From positions 1 through 34,324 of the forward strand of contig NZ_NMUO01000035.1 of assembly GCF_002237365.1 (NCBI RefSeq): DNA of 34,324 nucleotides, written 5' to 3'. Position 1 is the first letter of the stretch, and the number at the start of each line of letters is the position of its first letter. The position numbers and the translations under genes were made by a program. The notes beneath the pieces are model-generated. The model was not told the origin of the DNA, did not search any database, and worked only from the letters and a program-made list of their open reading frames with translations. Shown here piece by piece: positions 8,088 to 15,490 of the stretch. The DNA is from Zobellella denitrificans. GTDB lineage: Bacteria; Pseudomonadota; Gammaproteobacteria; Enterobacterales; Aeromonadaceae.

Positions 8088-9431
8088 ATGGTTGAATCAT
8101 CCGTCGTCATGATACTGTTCGGGAGCTTCCTGGCCCTGCTGCTGCTCGGGGCGCCCATCAGCGTCTCGCTGGGCGTCTCGGCGCTGGCCTCCTTTCTCTA
8201 CCTGGGCGAAAACCCGATCAAGTTCGTGCAGATCGCCTTTACCTCGGTCGGTTCCTTTCCGCTGATGGCCCTGCCCGCCTTTATCCTGGCCGGGGCCCTG
8301 ATGGAGGCCGCCGGCATTTCCAAACGGCTGGTGGACCTGGCCGAAAGTTTCGCCGGCCCCTTCACCGGCGGCATGTCCGCCGCCACCGTCATGGCCTGCA
8401 TGTTCTTCGGCGCCATCTCCGGCTCGGGCCCGGCCACCACCGCCGCCGTGGGCATGCTGATGATCCCGGCCATGGTGCAGCGCGGCTACGGCAAGGGCTA
8501 CGCCTCGGCCATCACCGCCTCCTCCGGCGGCCTGGGGGTGGTGATACCGCCCTCCATTCCCATGGTGATCTTCGGCATCTCGGCCATGGGGCTGATGGCG
8601 CCACCCGAGGCCATTGCCCAGCACGGCCAGTTCCAGTCGGTGTCCATTCCCAAGCTGTTTATCGCCGGCTTCCTGCCTGGCCTGGTGCTGTCCTGCGGCC
8701 TGCTGATCATGAACTATTTCCTGTGCCGCAAGCACGGCTACAAGGGCACCACCGAGGGCTGGTCCGCCGGCCACACCCTGGCCGCCCTGCGCAAGGGCAT
8801 CTGGTCGGTGCTGGCGCCCATCGTCATCCTGGGCGGCATCTACAGTGGCCTGTTCACGCCCACCGAGTCCGCCATCGTCGCCATCTTCTACACCCTGGTG
8901 ATCGGCTTTCTCGTGCACAAGGAGCTGAAGTTCAAGGACGTGCTGCGCTCGCTGGAAACCACCACCTGGCTGACCGGACGGGTGCTGCTGATCCTGTTCA
9001 CCGCCACCGTGTTCGGCCGCCTGCTGGTGGAAAACCAGATCCCGGCCATCGTCGCCGCCTCCATGCTGGAGATGACCACCAACATCTACCTGATCTGGGC
9101 GCTGATCATCTTCTTTCTGCTGTTCGTGGGCATGTTCATGGAGACCCTGGCCGCCATCATGATCCTGACGCCGGTGCTGCTGCCGGTGGCCTACAACCTG
9201 GGGATAGACCCCATCCACTTCGGCATAGTGGTGGTGTGCTGCCTGTCCATCGGCTTCCAGACCCCGCCGCTCGGCGAGAACCTGTTCATCGCCTCCGGGG
9301 TGTCGGGCACCTCCATCGAGGAGATTTCGGTACGGGCCCTGCCCTTCGCCCTGACGTCGGTGATCGCCGTCTTCATCATCGCCTATGTGCCGCAGATAGC
9401 CCTGTTCCTGCCCGGCTTGCTGGGCTATTAG
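8088..9431 (+). CDS. TRAP transporter large permease, DctM family (probable TauM)
   Basis: 447 residues from the ATG at 8088 with GCAGGAG upstream. It is hydrophobic throughout, about 12 membrane segments, with DctM landmarks: FFGAISGSGPATTAAVG near 105-121, SGGLGVVIPPSIPMVIFG near 146-163, LFTPTESAIVA near 250, and FQTPPLGENLF near 390. The large subunit catalyses Na+-coupled import of the ligand delivered by the periplasmic binding protein. It completes the P-Q-M transporter, and uspA follows after 111 bp. Confidence 0.92.
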   Translation: MVESSVVMILFGSFLALLLLGAPISVSLGVSALASFLYLGENPIKFVQIAFTSVGSFPLMALPAFILAGALMEAAGISKRLVDLAESFAGPFTGGMSAATVMACMFFGAISGSGPATTAAVGMLMIPAMVQRGYGKGYASAITASSGGLGVVIPPSIPMVIFGISAMGLMAPPEAIAQHGQFQSVSIPKLFIAGFLPGLVLSCGLLIMNYFLCRKHGYKGTTEGWSAGHTLAALRKGIWSVLAPIVILGGIYSGLFTPTESAIVAIFYTLVIGFLVHKELKFKDVLRSLETTTWLTGRVLLILFTATVFGRLLVENQIPAIVAASMLEMTTNIYLIWALIIFFLLFVGMFMETLAAIMILTPVLLPVAYNLGIDPIHFGIVVVCCLSIGFQTPPLGENLFIASGVSGTSIEEISVRALPFALTSVIAVFIIAYVPQIALFLPGLLGY

Positions 9432-9436
9432 CGCAA

Positions 9437-9482
9437 GCCGCCGCCGGGCTGACCCAGGTCAAGGACAAGCCCCGGCGGCGGC
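9437..9482. repeat. 12-bp inverted repeat between dctM and uspA
   Basis: GCCGCCGCCGGG (9437-9448) is complementary to CCCGGCGGCGGC (9471-9482), with a 22-base loop. No T-run follows in either direction, so it is not a standard intrinsic terminator. It could act as an mRNA stabiliser or partial terminator in the transporter operon. Confidence 0.6.
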
Positions 9483-9542
9483 ACCATACTGTTACCCAGA
9501 GGCCGCCATGCCGAAGCCTGATCACCGAAAAGGAGTGTCCAG

Positions 9543-10049
9543 ATGCTGCCCCAAGTGAACAAGATCCTCTATTGCACCGATCTCTCCAAGAACGCCTCCT
9601 ACGCCTTCCAGTACGCCGTCTACCTGGCCAGGCAGACCGGCGCCGACATCCATGTGCTGAACGTGGTGGAGCAGCTGTCCGGTGACGAGAAGCTGACCCT
9701 GCAGTCCTACATCCTCAACCAGAGCAGCCGGGAGGAATTCCTGCACCAGCGGCTCAACCACGCCAGGGCCCAGTTGCAGCAACGGCAGGATTATTTCTGG
9801 GAGGTGATCGCCCCCACCGAAAAGGCGCTGCGCACCAAGATCGTCGGCTGCGAAGTGGTGGAGGGCTACCCGGTGCAGACCATACTCCGCCGCTCCCGGG
9901 AGCTGGGTTGCGATCTTATCGTGATGGGCGCCCACGAAAAGGGCTGGCTGCACACCCTGCTCGGCAGCGTGGCCAAGAACGTGCTGCGCGAGTCGCGCAT
10001 CCCCACCCTGATCGTGCCCCGGCCGGAGAAAAAAGCGCCGGCTGAATGA
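9543..10049 (+). CDS. Universal stress protein A family protein
   Basis: 168 residues from the ATG at 9543, with AAAAGGAG as a strong ribosome site. One Usp domain: the N-terminal strand KILYCTDLSKNASYAFQYA, and the C-terminal nucleotide-binding loop VMGAHEKGWLHTLLGSVA fitting G-x2-G-x9-G-S/T. UspA-type genes often follow TRAP transporter genes; the best known example, TeaD of the ectoine system, binds ATP and lowers transporter activity. This gene lies downstream of the transporter on the same strand, so a similar role is likely. A general stress role is the alternative. Confidence 0.88.
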   Translation: MLPQVNKILYCTDLSKNASYAFQYAVYLARQTGADIHVLNVVEQLSGDEKLTLQSYILNQSSREEFLHQRLNHARAQLQQRQDYFWEVIAPTEKALRTKIVGCEVVEGYPVQTILRRSRELGCDLIVMGAHEKGWLHTLLGSVAKNVLRESRIPTLIVPRPEKKAPAE

Positions 10050-10086
10050 TGCCATTCTGCCAGGAGCTTGCTTAAAGCCTTTGTAC

Positions 10087-10530
10087 TCGGCCAAAGCGCA
10101 CAGCTCCTCCGGCACGCCGTAAACCCATCCATGGGGGCTCCGCCGCGCCCTCCCTGGCGCGGAGGGCCGGCGGAGCTGCGCCCTTTGTCCTCTCTGTCGC
10201 CCCGATGCCGCCTGTTGGCAACACCTTCAGACGGCGTCGGGGCTGGAAAGAGGCAACAGGGATGGCCTCCGCCGACCGTCACCTGCCAGGGGGCGCGAAG
10301 CGCCTTGCACCGGAGGTATCGCCGCGACCGAGTTGCCAGTGACAAGTCGCAGCGCGGCGATACCTCCGGTTGCCGCGACATTCGGCAGGTGCGAGCCTAC
10401 AGGGGGCGAGCTTGCTCGCCGCGACGAGCGGTTTCGGCCTGACCGAACCTCCAGTGAATGTTCGCAGCAGGCCGAAACAGCGAGTGTCATATATTGCGGC
10501 GTGTCGGCGGAGGTGGCCCTGTTGACTCCT
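10087..10530 (+). repeat. Palindromic repeat copy R2 (largest copy, nested hairpins), between uspA and rnz
   Basis: Module A (about 10087-10192) has arms CAGCTCCTCCGGC and GCCGGCGGAGCTG. Module B (about 10250-10530) opens with GAGGCAACAGGG and closes with GGCGGAGGTGGCCCTG. The loop of module B is greatly expanded. A perfect 18-bp inverted repeat (ACCGGAGGTATCGCCGCG at 10309-10326 with its complement at 10353-10370) encloses 26 bases. A REP-like GGGCGAGCTTGCTCGCC follows near 10404, then a 10-bp pair GTTTCGGCCT (10431) / AGGCCGAAAC (10469). The 603-base gap from 10050 to 10652 is otherwise without a gene that can be supported. Confidence 0.9.
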
Positions 10531-10652
10531 TGCTGGATGAGTGACAGACAGCTTTGCAACGATCGCAAACAGCGTCCAGAAAGTGACTCCGGATTCCCCA
10601 TCCCGGCGCTTGCGGTTACCATCAAGGGACTCCTTTTTCGTCGGCGCAGCGC

Positions 10653-11636
10653 ATGGAACTGATCTTCCTCGGCACCTCCTCCGGTACCCCCACCAAGAGC
10701 CGCAACGTCTCCGGCCTGGCCCTGCGCAGGGCCGGCTCCCGCGCCTGGTGCCTGATCGACTGCGGCGAAGGCACCCAGCACCGGCTGCTGCATACCCGGC
10801 TGTCGCCGATGCAGCTCGACACCCTGCTGATCACCCATGTGCACGGCGACCACTGCTACGGCCTGCCCGGACTGCTGGCCAGCGCCGCCCTGGCCGGGCG
10901 CACGGCGCCGCTGCGCATCATCGCCCCAGCGCCCATCGCGGCTTTTATCGAGTGCGTGGCCCGGCTGAGCGATCTCCGGCTCGACTTCCCCATCGATTTC
11001 GTGCCGGTCGAATCGCTGCAGGCCCCCCTGGCGGTGCAGGATTTCACGCTGGAAGCGGTGGCCCTGTCCCACCGGGTGCCGAGTTATGCCTATGTGTTTA
11101 CCGAAACCCGGGTGGAAGCCAAGCTGGATGTGGCCCGGCTGACCGCCGAGGGCATTCCCGCCGGCCCGCTGTGGGGCCGGCTGCACCGGGGGGAGGAGCT
11201 GGAGTTCGAGGGACGGCGCCTCAGGGGGCAGGACTACCGGCTGCCCGCACGGGCGCCGCGCAAGGTGATCATCGCCGGTGACAACGACAGCCCCGCCCTG
11301 CTGGCGGAGGCCGCCCGGGGCGCCTGCCTGCTGGTGCACGAGGCCACCTACACCCGGGAAGTGGCCGAGCGCCTGGGACCGGCGCCCCAGCACAGCGACG
11401 CCGAGCGGGTGGCCCGCTTCGCCGAACAGGCCGGCCTGCCCAACCTGATCCTCACCCACTTCAGCCCCCGCTACCAGGACGGTGCCGGCTCGCCCCATAT
11501 CGACGAGATAGCGGCGGAAGCCCGCGCCCATTACGGGGGCAGGCTGGTGCTGGCACGGGATCTGGATCACTACCGGCTGAGCCGGCAGGGGGAGCTGGAA
11601 ACGGCCGGTCCTCGCCGGGCCGGCCGTCAGCCATAA
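10653..11636 (+). CDS. rnz: Ribonuclease Z (tRNA 3' processing metallo-hydrolase)
   Basis: 327 residues from the ATG at 10653. It is a metallo-beta-lactamase fold: MELIFLGTSSGTPT at the N-terminus, then the zinc motif H62-V-H64-G-D66-H67 followed by YGLPGLL. VALSHRVPSYAYVF and the late DNDSPALLAEAARG, VHEATY and LILTHFSPRY supply the remaining zinc ligands. The GIPAGPLWGRLHRGEE segment near 165-180 matches the region next to the flexible tRNA-binding arm of short-form RNase Z (ElaC). It would remove 3' trailers from tRNA precursors, or act on other RNAs. Repeat R2 lies just upstream. It is on the same strand as uspA but no functional link is apparent. Confidence 0.9.
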   Translation: MELIFLGTSSGTPTKSRNVSGLALRRAGSRAWCLIDCGEGTQHRLLHTRLSPMQLDTLLITHVHGDHCYGLPGLLASAALAGRTAPLRIIAPAPIAAFIECVARLSDLRLDFPIDFVPVESLQAPLAVQDFTLEAVALSHRVPSYAYVFTETRVEAKLDVARLTAEGIPAGPLWGRLHRGEELEFEGRRLRGQDYRLPARAPRKVIIAGDNDSPALLAEAARGACLLVHEATYTREVAERLGPAPQHSDAERVARFAEQAGLPNLILTHFSPRYQDGAGSPHIDEIAAEARAHYGGRLVLARDLDHYRLSRQGELETAGPRRAGRQP

Positions 11637-11652
11637 AGCGGCCTCGAGGGGG

Positions 11653-11946
11653 TCAGGGCCAGTCGACCCGGCCCTGGTCTTCGGGCCGGTAGCTGACCCG
11701 CCCCAGGGGCACGTGATCCTGGATCGCCGCGCGGATCTGCGCTTCCTCCTCGGCGCTGAAGCCGCCGCACAGCTCGATAAGCTCGATGCGCCGGGTCAGC
11801 ATTTCCTGAGCGGCCATGACCGCCTCCTCCAGAGTACGCACCCCGGCCACGGCGATGTCGAAGCCGTCGCTCTTGATGCGGCCGTGGTGCTTGAACAGCT
11901 CCAGATCCGGCCCCTTGACGATAAAACCATAACGACTGAGTGACAT
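11653..11946 (-). CDS. Small DUF6506-like protein downstream of pta
   Basis: 97 residues from the ATG at 11946 to the stop at 11653. It resembles the small DUF6506 family as remembered (a repeated aliphatic strand, a central GVRTLEEAV helix start and the RRIELIELCGGFS segment), with no signal peptide or membrane segment. It begins 24 bp after the pta stop on the same strand, so the two are very likely co-transcribed. No catalytic motif is evident apart from one Cys in ELCGGF. A role accompanying acetyl phosphate turnover is only suggested by position; family assignment is moderately sure, function unknown. Confidence 0.7.
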   Translation of the reverse strand: MSLSRYGFIVKGPDLELFKHHGRIKSDGFDIAVAGVRTLEEAVMAAQEMLTRRIELIELCGGFSAEEEAQIRAAIQDHVPLGRVSYRPEDQGRVDWP

Positions 11947-11970
11947 GGACAGCTCCTTTCGGGTCGAGGC

Positions 11971-12912
11971 TCAGGCCACCGCGGCGCGGCTGGCCTGGTG
12001 GGCACAATGGAGGGCGGCCAGGGCGCAGGACGCCAGCCGGGCCTCGGGCGGATCGGCGCGGGAGGTGAGGATGATCGGCACCCTGGCGCCCAGCACCAGG
12101 CCGGCGGCGGTGGCGCCCATAAAGTACACCATCTGCTTGAACAGGAAGTTGCCCGACTCCAGGTTGGGCACCAGCAGGATGTCCGCCTGCCCCGGCACCC
12201 GGCCGCGGATGCCCTTGATGGCCGCCGCCTCCGCCGAGACCGCATTGTCGAAGGCCAGGGGGCCTTCCACCAGGGCGCCGGGCAGGGCCCCCATGGCCGC
12301 CAGCTTGACCAGCTCGGCGGCGTCCAGGCTGGAAGGCATGCTCTTGCTCACCTCCTCGGTGCCCGACAGCACCGCCACCTTGGGCTCGGGGTTGCCCAGG
12401 GCGTGCATCAGGCCGATGGCGTTGCGGGCGATGTGCAGCTTGTCGAGCACTGTCGGCTGGACGTTGATCACCGCGTCGGTGATGCACAGGGCCTTGCAGC
12501 TGCCCGGCACCGTCATGTGGAACAGGTGGCTCAGCCGGCTGTCGGTACGCAGCCCGGCGGACTTGTTCAGCACCGCCCGCAGCAGGATATCGGTATGCAC
12601 ATGGCCCTTCATGATGGCGCCGGCCTCGCCCTGGCTGACCAGGGCGACGCCCAGCCGGGCGGCCTCGGTTTCGTCGGCGGCCGGCACCAGGCGCAGGCCG
12701 TCCAGCGTCCAGCCCATGGCCTGGGCCTGATGCCGCATGACGGCCACATCCCCCACCAGTATCGGCTCGATCAGCCCCTGCTCCCGGGCCAGCCGGGCGC
12801 TGGCCAGGGACACGGCGTTGACCGGGTTGATCACCACAGTGGTGACCCTGGGGTGCTGGCGGGCCTGGGCCAGCAAGCGGGGCGGGCATTCCTTGGGCGC
12901 GGTATTGAGCAT
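11971..12912 (-). CDS. pta: Phosphate acetyltransferase (phosphate acetyl/butyryltransferase family)
   Basis: 313 residues from the ATG at 12912 (AGGAAGGG ribosome site); an upstream in-frame start at 13038 would run into repeat R3 and was rejected. The protein is the short, single-domain phosphotransacetylase/phosphotransbutyrylase type: VNPVNAVSLASARLAREQGL near the start, MKGHVHTDILLRAVL, CITDAVINVQP, LSGTEEVSKSMPSSLDA, VEGPLAFDNAVS and LVPNLESGNFLFKQM near 240. In taurine catabolism Pta converts the acetyl phosphate released by Xsc to acetyl-CoA. It lies downstream of xsc on the same strand with R3 between. Butyryl specificity is possible from sequence, but the xsc neighbour favours acetyl. 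Confidence 0.87.
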   Translation of the reverse strand: MLNTAPKECPPRLLAQARQHPRVTTVVINPVNAVSLASARLAREQGLIEPILVGDVAVMRHQAQAMGWTLDGLRLVPAADETEAARLGVALVSQGEAGAIMKGHVHTDILLRAVLNKSAGLRTDSRLSHLFHMTVPGSCKALCITDAVINVQPTVLDKLHIARNAIGLMHALGNPEPKVAVLSGTEEVSKSMPSSLDAAELVKLAAMGALPGALVEGPLAFDNAVSAEAAAIKGIRGRVPGQADILLVPNLESGNFLFKQMVYFMGATAAGLVLGARVPIILTSRADPPEARLASCALAALHCAHQASRAAVA

Positions 12913-13030
12913 GATTCCCTTCCTGTTCGACAGAAGACCACCGGAGGCCACTGACACAATGGCATCGGGTTGTGTTCCGGTATTTCCGGCTACCAGCGCC
13001 GGCATACGGTGACAAAGAAATTGCAGATCA

Positions 13031-13304
13031 TCGGCCAAAGGCCGCTACTCCACCGACACGCCGTGAACCCCTCCCTGGGGGCTCCGCCGCGCCATCCCTG
13101 ACGCGGAGGGTCGGCGGAGCAGCACCCTCTGCCCTCCTCAATGCACCGATGTCGCCTGTTGGCTTCACTCTCAGACAATGCCGGGGTATGAAAGAGGTAA
13201 CAGGGATTGCCTCCGCCGACCGTCACATGCCAGGGATGGCATGTGCCGAGCGATACAGGGACGTACTTGAAGCGTGTCGGAGGAGGCGGCCCTGTTGCCT
13301 CTTC
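13031..13304 (+). repeat. Palindromic repeat copy R3 (two modules, simple loop), between xsc and pta
   Basis: Module A (about 13031-13137) runs from TCGGCCAAAG to CCCTCTGCCCTCC with the CCGAC/GTCGG stem. Module B (about 13194-13304) runs from GAGGTAACAGGG to CCCTGTTGCCTC, with arms GCCTCCGCCGAC and GTCGGAGGAGGC and the undisturbed inner hairpin CACATGCCA-GGGA-TGGCATGTG. This copy shows the probable basic form of module B. Its module order is opposite to the transcription of xsc and pta. It fills most of the 453-base gap from 12913 to 13365; I see no gene there. Confidence 0.9.
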
Positions 13305-13336
13305 TTTACGTCGCAACAAACAACCAGTTGCCTAGC

Positions 13337-13358
13337 GCTGCCCGCCGTGGCGGGCAGC
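13337..13358 (-). terminator. Hairpin just after xsc (weak terminator or mRNA end)
   Basis: GCTGCCCGC and GCGGGCAGC pair around a CGTG loop, starting 7 nt past the xsc stop codon. On the minus strand the hairpin is followed by GCTAGG and only scattered Ts, so termination would be inefficient. This suits read-through into pta. Confidence 0.5.
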
Positions 13359-13365
13359 TTCCTTA

Positions 13366-15129
13366 TCAGCAATAGTCCTTGTACTTGTCCAGGTGACGCA
13401 CCGGCTTGGACAGGGCGTCGCGGCGGAAGGGGTCGCCCAGCTCGCGGGTGCACATGATCTCGATGACGGTGGTCTTGCCCTCCTCCATCTGGCGCGCGAT
13501 GGCGGCCTTCAGGGCCGGGCCCACGTCTTCCAGCTTGTCCACCGTCACCCCTTCGGCACCCATGGCGCGGGCGATGTCGGCGAAGCTGGGGTTTTCCAGA
13601 TCGCCGGCCACGAAGCGGCGGTTGTAGAAGTCGACCTGGTTCTTCTTCTCCGCGCCCCACTGGCGGTTGTGGAACACGATGGAGGTCACCGGAATGTGTT
13701 CGCGTACGCAGGTCATGATCTCCATCATCGACATGCCCCAGGCGCCGTCACCGGCGTAGGAAATGGCCGGGCGATGGGGCGCGGCGGTCTTGGCGCCGAT
13801 GATGGTCGGCAGGGCGTAACCGCAGTTGCCGAAGCTCATGGCGGCGAAGAAGGAGCGCGGCTTCTCGAAGCGCAGGTAGCTGTTGGCCACCGAGTTGATG
13901 TTGCCGATGTCGGTGGACACCATCACGTCCTCGGGCATGGCCTTTTCCAGCTCGCGCAGCACCTGGCGCGGATGCAGGTAGCTGCCCTGCTCTTCCGCCT
14001 GCTCGGCGATCATGTCCAGGGAATAGTCGTCCTTCTCGTGGATCCACTGATCCAGCTCCGCTTCCCAGGCCGCTTTTTCGGCGGCGATCTCGCTGGCGCG
14101 GGCGCCCTTGTTTTCCAGGCAGGCGACGTTGAGGTTCTGCAGCCGCTCGAGGATGGAGACGGCGGCGGCCTTGGCGTCACCGCACACGCCGACGGAAATC
14201 TTCTTCACCAGGCCCAGCATCTTGGCGTCGCAGTCCACCTGGATGATCTTGGCCTGCTTCGGCCAGTAGTCCAGGCCGTGCTGGGGCAGGGTGCCGAACG
14301 GCCCCAGGCGGGTACCCAGTGCCAGCACCACATCGGCGCGGGAGATAAGCTTCATGCCGGCCTTGGAGCCCTGGTAGCCCAGCGGGCCGCACCACAGCGG
14401 GTGGCTGGCCGGGAAGGAGTCGTTATGCAGGTAGCTGTTGACCACGGGGGCGCCCAGGAACTCGGCCAGGGCCTTGCACTCCTCCACCGCGTCGGCCATC
14501 ACCACGCCGCCGCCGGAGATGATCACCGGGTTCCTGGCTTCGGCCAGCAGGGCGGCCGCCTGCTGCAGGCTCTGCTCGCCGCCGGCGCCGCGCTCGATGC
14601 GGATCGGCTGGGGGATCTCCACGTTGATGTCACCGTAGAAGAAGTCCCGCGGAATGTTGAGCTGGGTGGGGCCGTTTTCCAGCATGGCCCGGTCGAAGCA
14701 GCGGGCGGTGAACTCGGCCATCCGCGCCGGGTTGGCCACATGGCCCTGGTACTTGGTGATGGTCTCGAAGAAGGGCAACTGCTGCGCTTCCTGGAAGCCG
14801 CCCAGACCCTGGGTCATGGAGCCGGTTTCCGGGGTGATGCACACCACCGGGCTGTGGGCCCAGTAGGCGGCGGCGATGGCGGTCACGAAGTTGGTGATGC
14901 CGGGGCCGTTCTGGGCGATACAGACGCCGTGCCGGCCGCTGACCCGGGCGTAGCCGTCGGCCATGTGGCCGGCGCCCTGCTCGTGCACCGTGGGGATCAG
15001 GCGGATGCCCGCCGGGGCGAAGATGTCCATGGCGTCCATGAAGGCGGAGCCCATGATGCCGAAGATATCGGTTACACCGTTGGCCGCCAGGGTTTCGACC
15101 ATGGCTTCACTGGGAGTCATACGTGGCAT
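13366..15129 (-). CDS. xsc: Sulfoacetaldehyde acetyltransferase, thiamine diphosphate-dependent
   Basis: 587 residues from the ATG at 15129, with AGGAAG six bases upstream. It is a three-domain ThDP enzyme. The N-terminal pyrimidine-binding domain has the conserved Glu in PTVHEQGAGHMADGYAR. The central domain includes SGGGVVMADAVEE. The C-terminal ThDP-diphosphate motif is GDGAWGMSMMEIMTC, ending at the Asn in VFHNRQWGAEKKNQ. The IMGSAFMDAMDIF and HSPVVCITPETGSMTQG segments and the PFRRDALSKPVRHLDKYKDY tail fit Xsc rather than acetolactate synthase. It cleaves sulfoacetaldehyde with phosphate to acetyl phosphate and sulfite in the cytoplasm. It is flanked by tauR upstream and pta downstream. 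A 23-bp-spaced direct repeat at 15370-15402 probably binds TauR. Confidence 0.95.
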   Translation of the reverse strand: MPRMTPSEAMVETLAANGVTDIFGIMGSAFMDAMDIFAPAGIRLIPTVHEQGAGHMADGYARVSGRHGVCIAQNGPGITNFVTAIAAAYWAHSPVVCITPETGSMTQGLGGFQEAQQLPFFETITKYQGHVANPARMAEFTARCFDRAMLENGPTQLNIPRDFFYGDINVEIPQPIRIERGAGGEQSLQQAAALLAEARNPVIISGGGVVMADAVEECKALAEFLGAPVVNSYLHNDSFPASHPLWCGPLGYQGSKAGMKLISRADVVLALGTRLGPFGTLPQHGLDYWPKQAKIIQVDCDAKMLGLVKKISVGVCGDAKAAAVSILERLQNLNVACLENKGARASEIAAEKAAWEAELDQWIHEKDDYSLDMIAEQAEEQGSYLHPRQVLRELEKAMPEDVMVSTDIGNINSVANSYLRFEKPRSFFAAMSFGNCGYALPTIIGAKTAAPHRPAISYAGDGAWGMSMMEIMTCVREHIPVTSIVFHNRQWGAEKKNQVDFYNRRFVAGDLENPSFADIARAMGAEGVTVDKLEDVGPALKAAIARQMEEGKTTVIEIMCTRELGDPFRRDALSKPVRHLDKYKDYC

Positions 15130-15369
15130 AGCTGTCTTCCTTTTTGCTGGTTCCTGTCGGTGACGGTGGTGGCCGTCACCCCGGAGGGTTCAATCCAATG
15201 TTTCGGTTCAAGCAGGTTTTCATTTGTTTGTTATTGGTTCTGTGGTGAATCGGCCACCGCCGGCCGCCTCGTTCCGGGCTTCCCCTCCCGGATGTCGGCG
15301 GGGCGAATGGCGCCTGCTGGCTGCGATGTGATTCACTGGAGCTAGATTAGGAAGTGGGGGGGGAAGAGA

Positions 15370-15402
15370 GTAGGACCAGTTCCGTAACAACGGTTACGCC
15401 AG
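15370..15402 (-). promoter_or_regulatory. Probable TauR operator upstream of xsc
   Basis: On the minus strand CTGGCGTAAC (15402-15393) and CTGGTCCTAC (15379-15370) are direct repeats separated by 13 bases, 23 bp start to start. This is the clearest of the three sites: seven of ten positions agree between its two halves (CTGG-C-TA-C). It lies about 240 bp before the xsc start. The spacing matches the sites before dctP and tauX exactly. Confidence 0.65.
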
Positions 15403-15430
15403 CCATAAAGCACTTAATAATCAATTAATT

Positions 15431-15463
15431 GAAAAACAAGAGAGGCGCCCGACGGCGCCCCTC
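15431..15463 (-). terminator. Intrinsic terminator of tauR
   Basis: On the minus strand GAGGGGCGCC-GTCG-GGCGCCTCTC forms a stem with one internal mismatch, followed by TTGTTTTTC. It starts 28 nt past the tauR stop and separates tauR transcription from xsc. Confidence 0.75.
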
Positions 15464-15490
15464 GTTAACAAGTGGTTAACATGAAGGGAC

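Larger units (their letters stand above)
15130..15490. other. Intergenic control region between tauR and xsc
   Basis: This 361-base gap holds, in minus-strand order, the tauR terminator (15431-15463), the probable TauR operator (15370-15402) and the xsc leader. The operator overlaps a palindrome CGTAAC-AACG-GTTACG (15383-15398). The leader contains an 8-bp inverted repeat GGTGACGG/CCGTCACC (15159-15180), 30-50 nt before the xsc start. I see no gene and no confident -35/-10 pair. Confidence 0.6.

Noticed and set aside
13366-15129. Acetolactate synthase as the identity of the ThDP enzyme
   Set aside because: The N-terminal FGIMGSAFMDAMDIF segment, the C-terminal tail and the pta, tauR and tauXY neighbours fit Xsc; no small regulatory subunit gene is nearby.
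13393-15345. 650-codon frame opposite xsc, and similar long frames opposite xdhB, cobT and tauR
   Set aside because: Composition is typical of antisense frames in high-GC genes (His, Gly, Gln, Val rich), no ribosome site, and no recognisable fold; the opposite strand encodes well-conserved enzymes.
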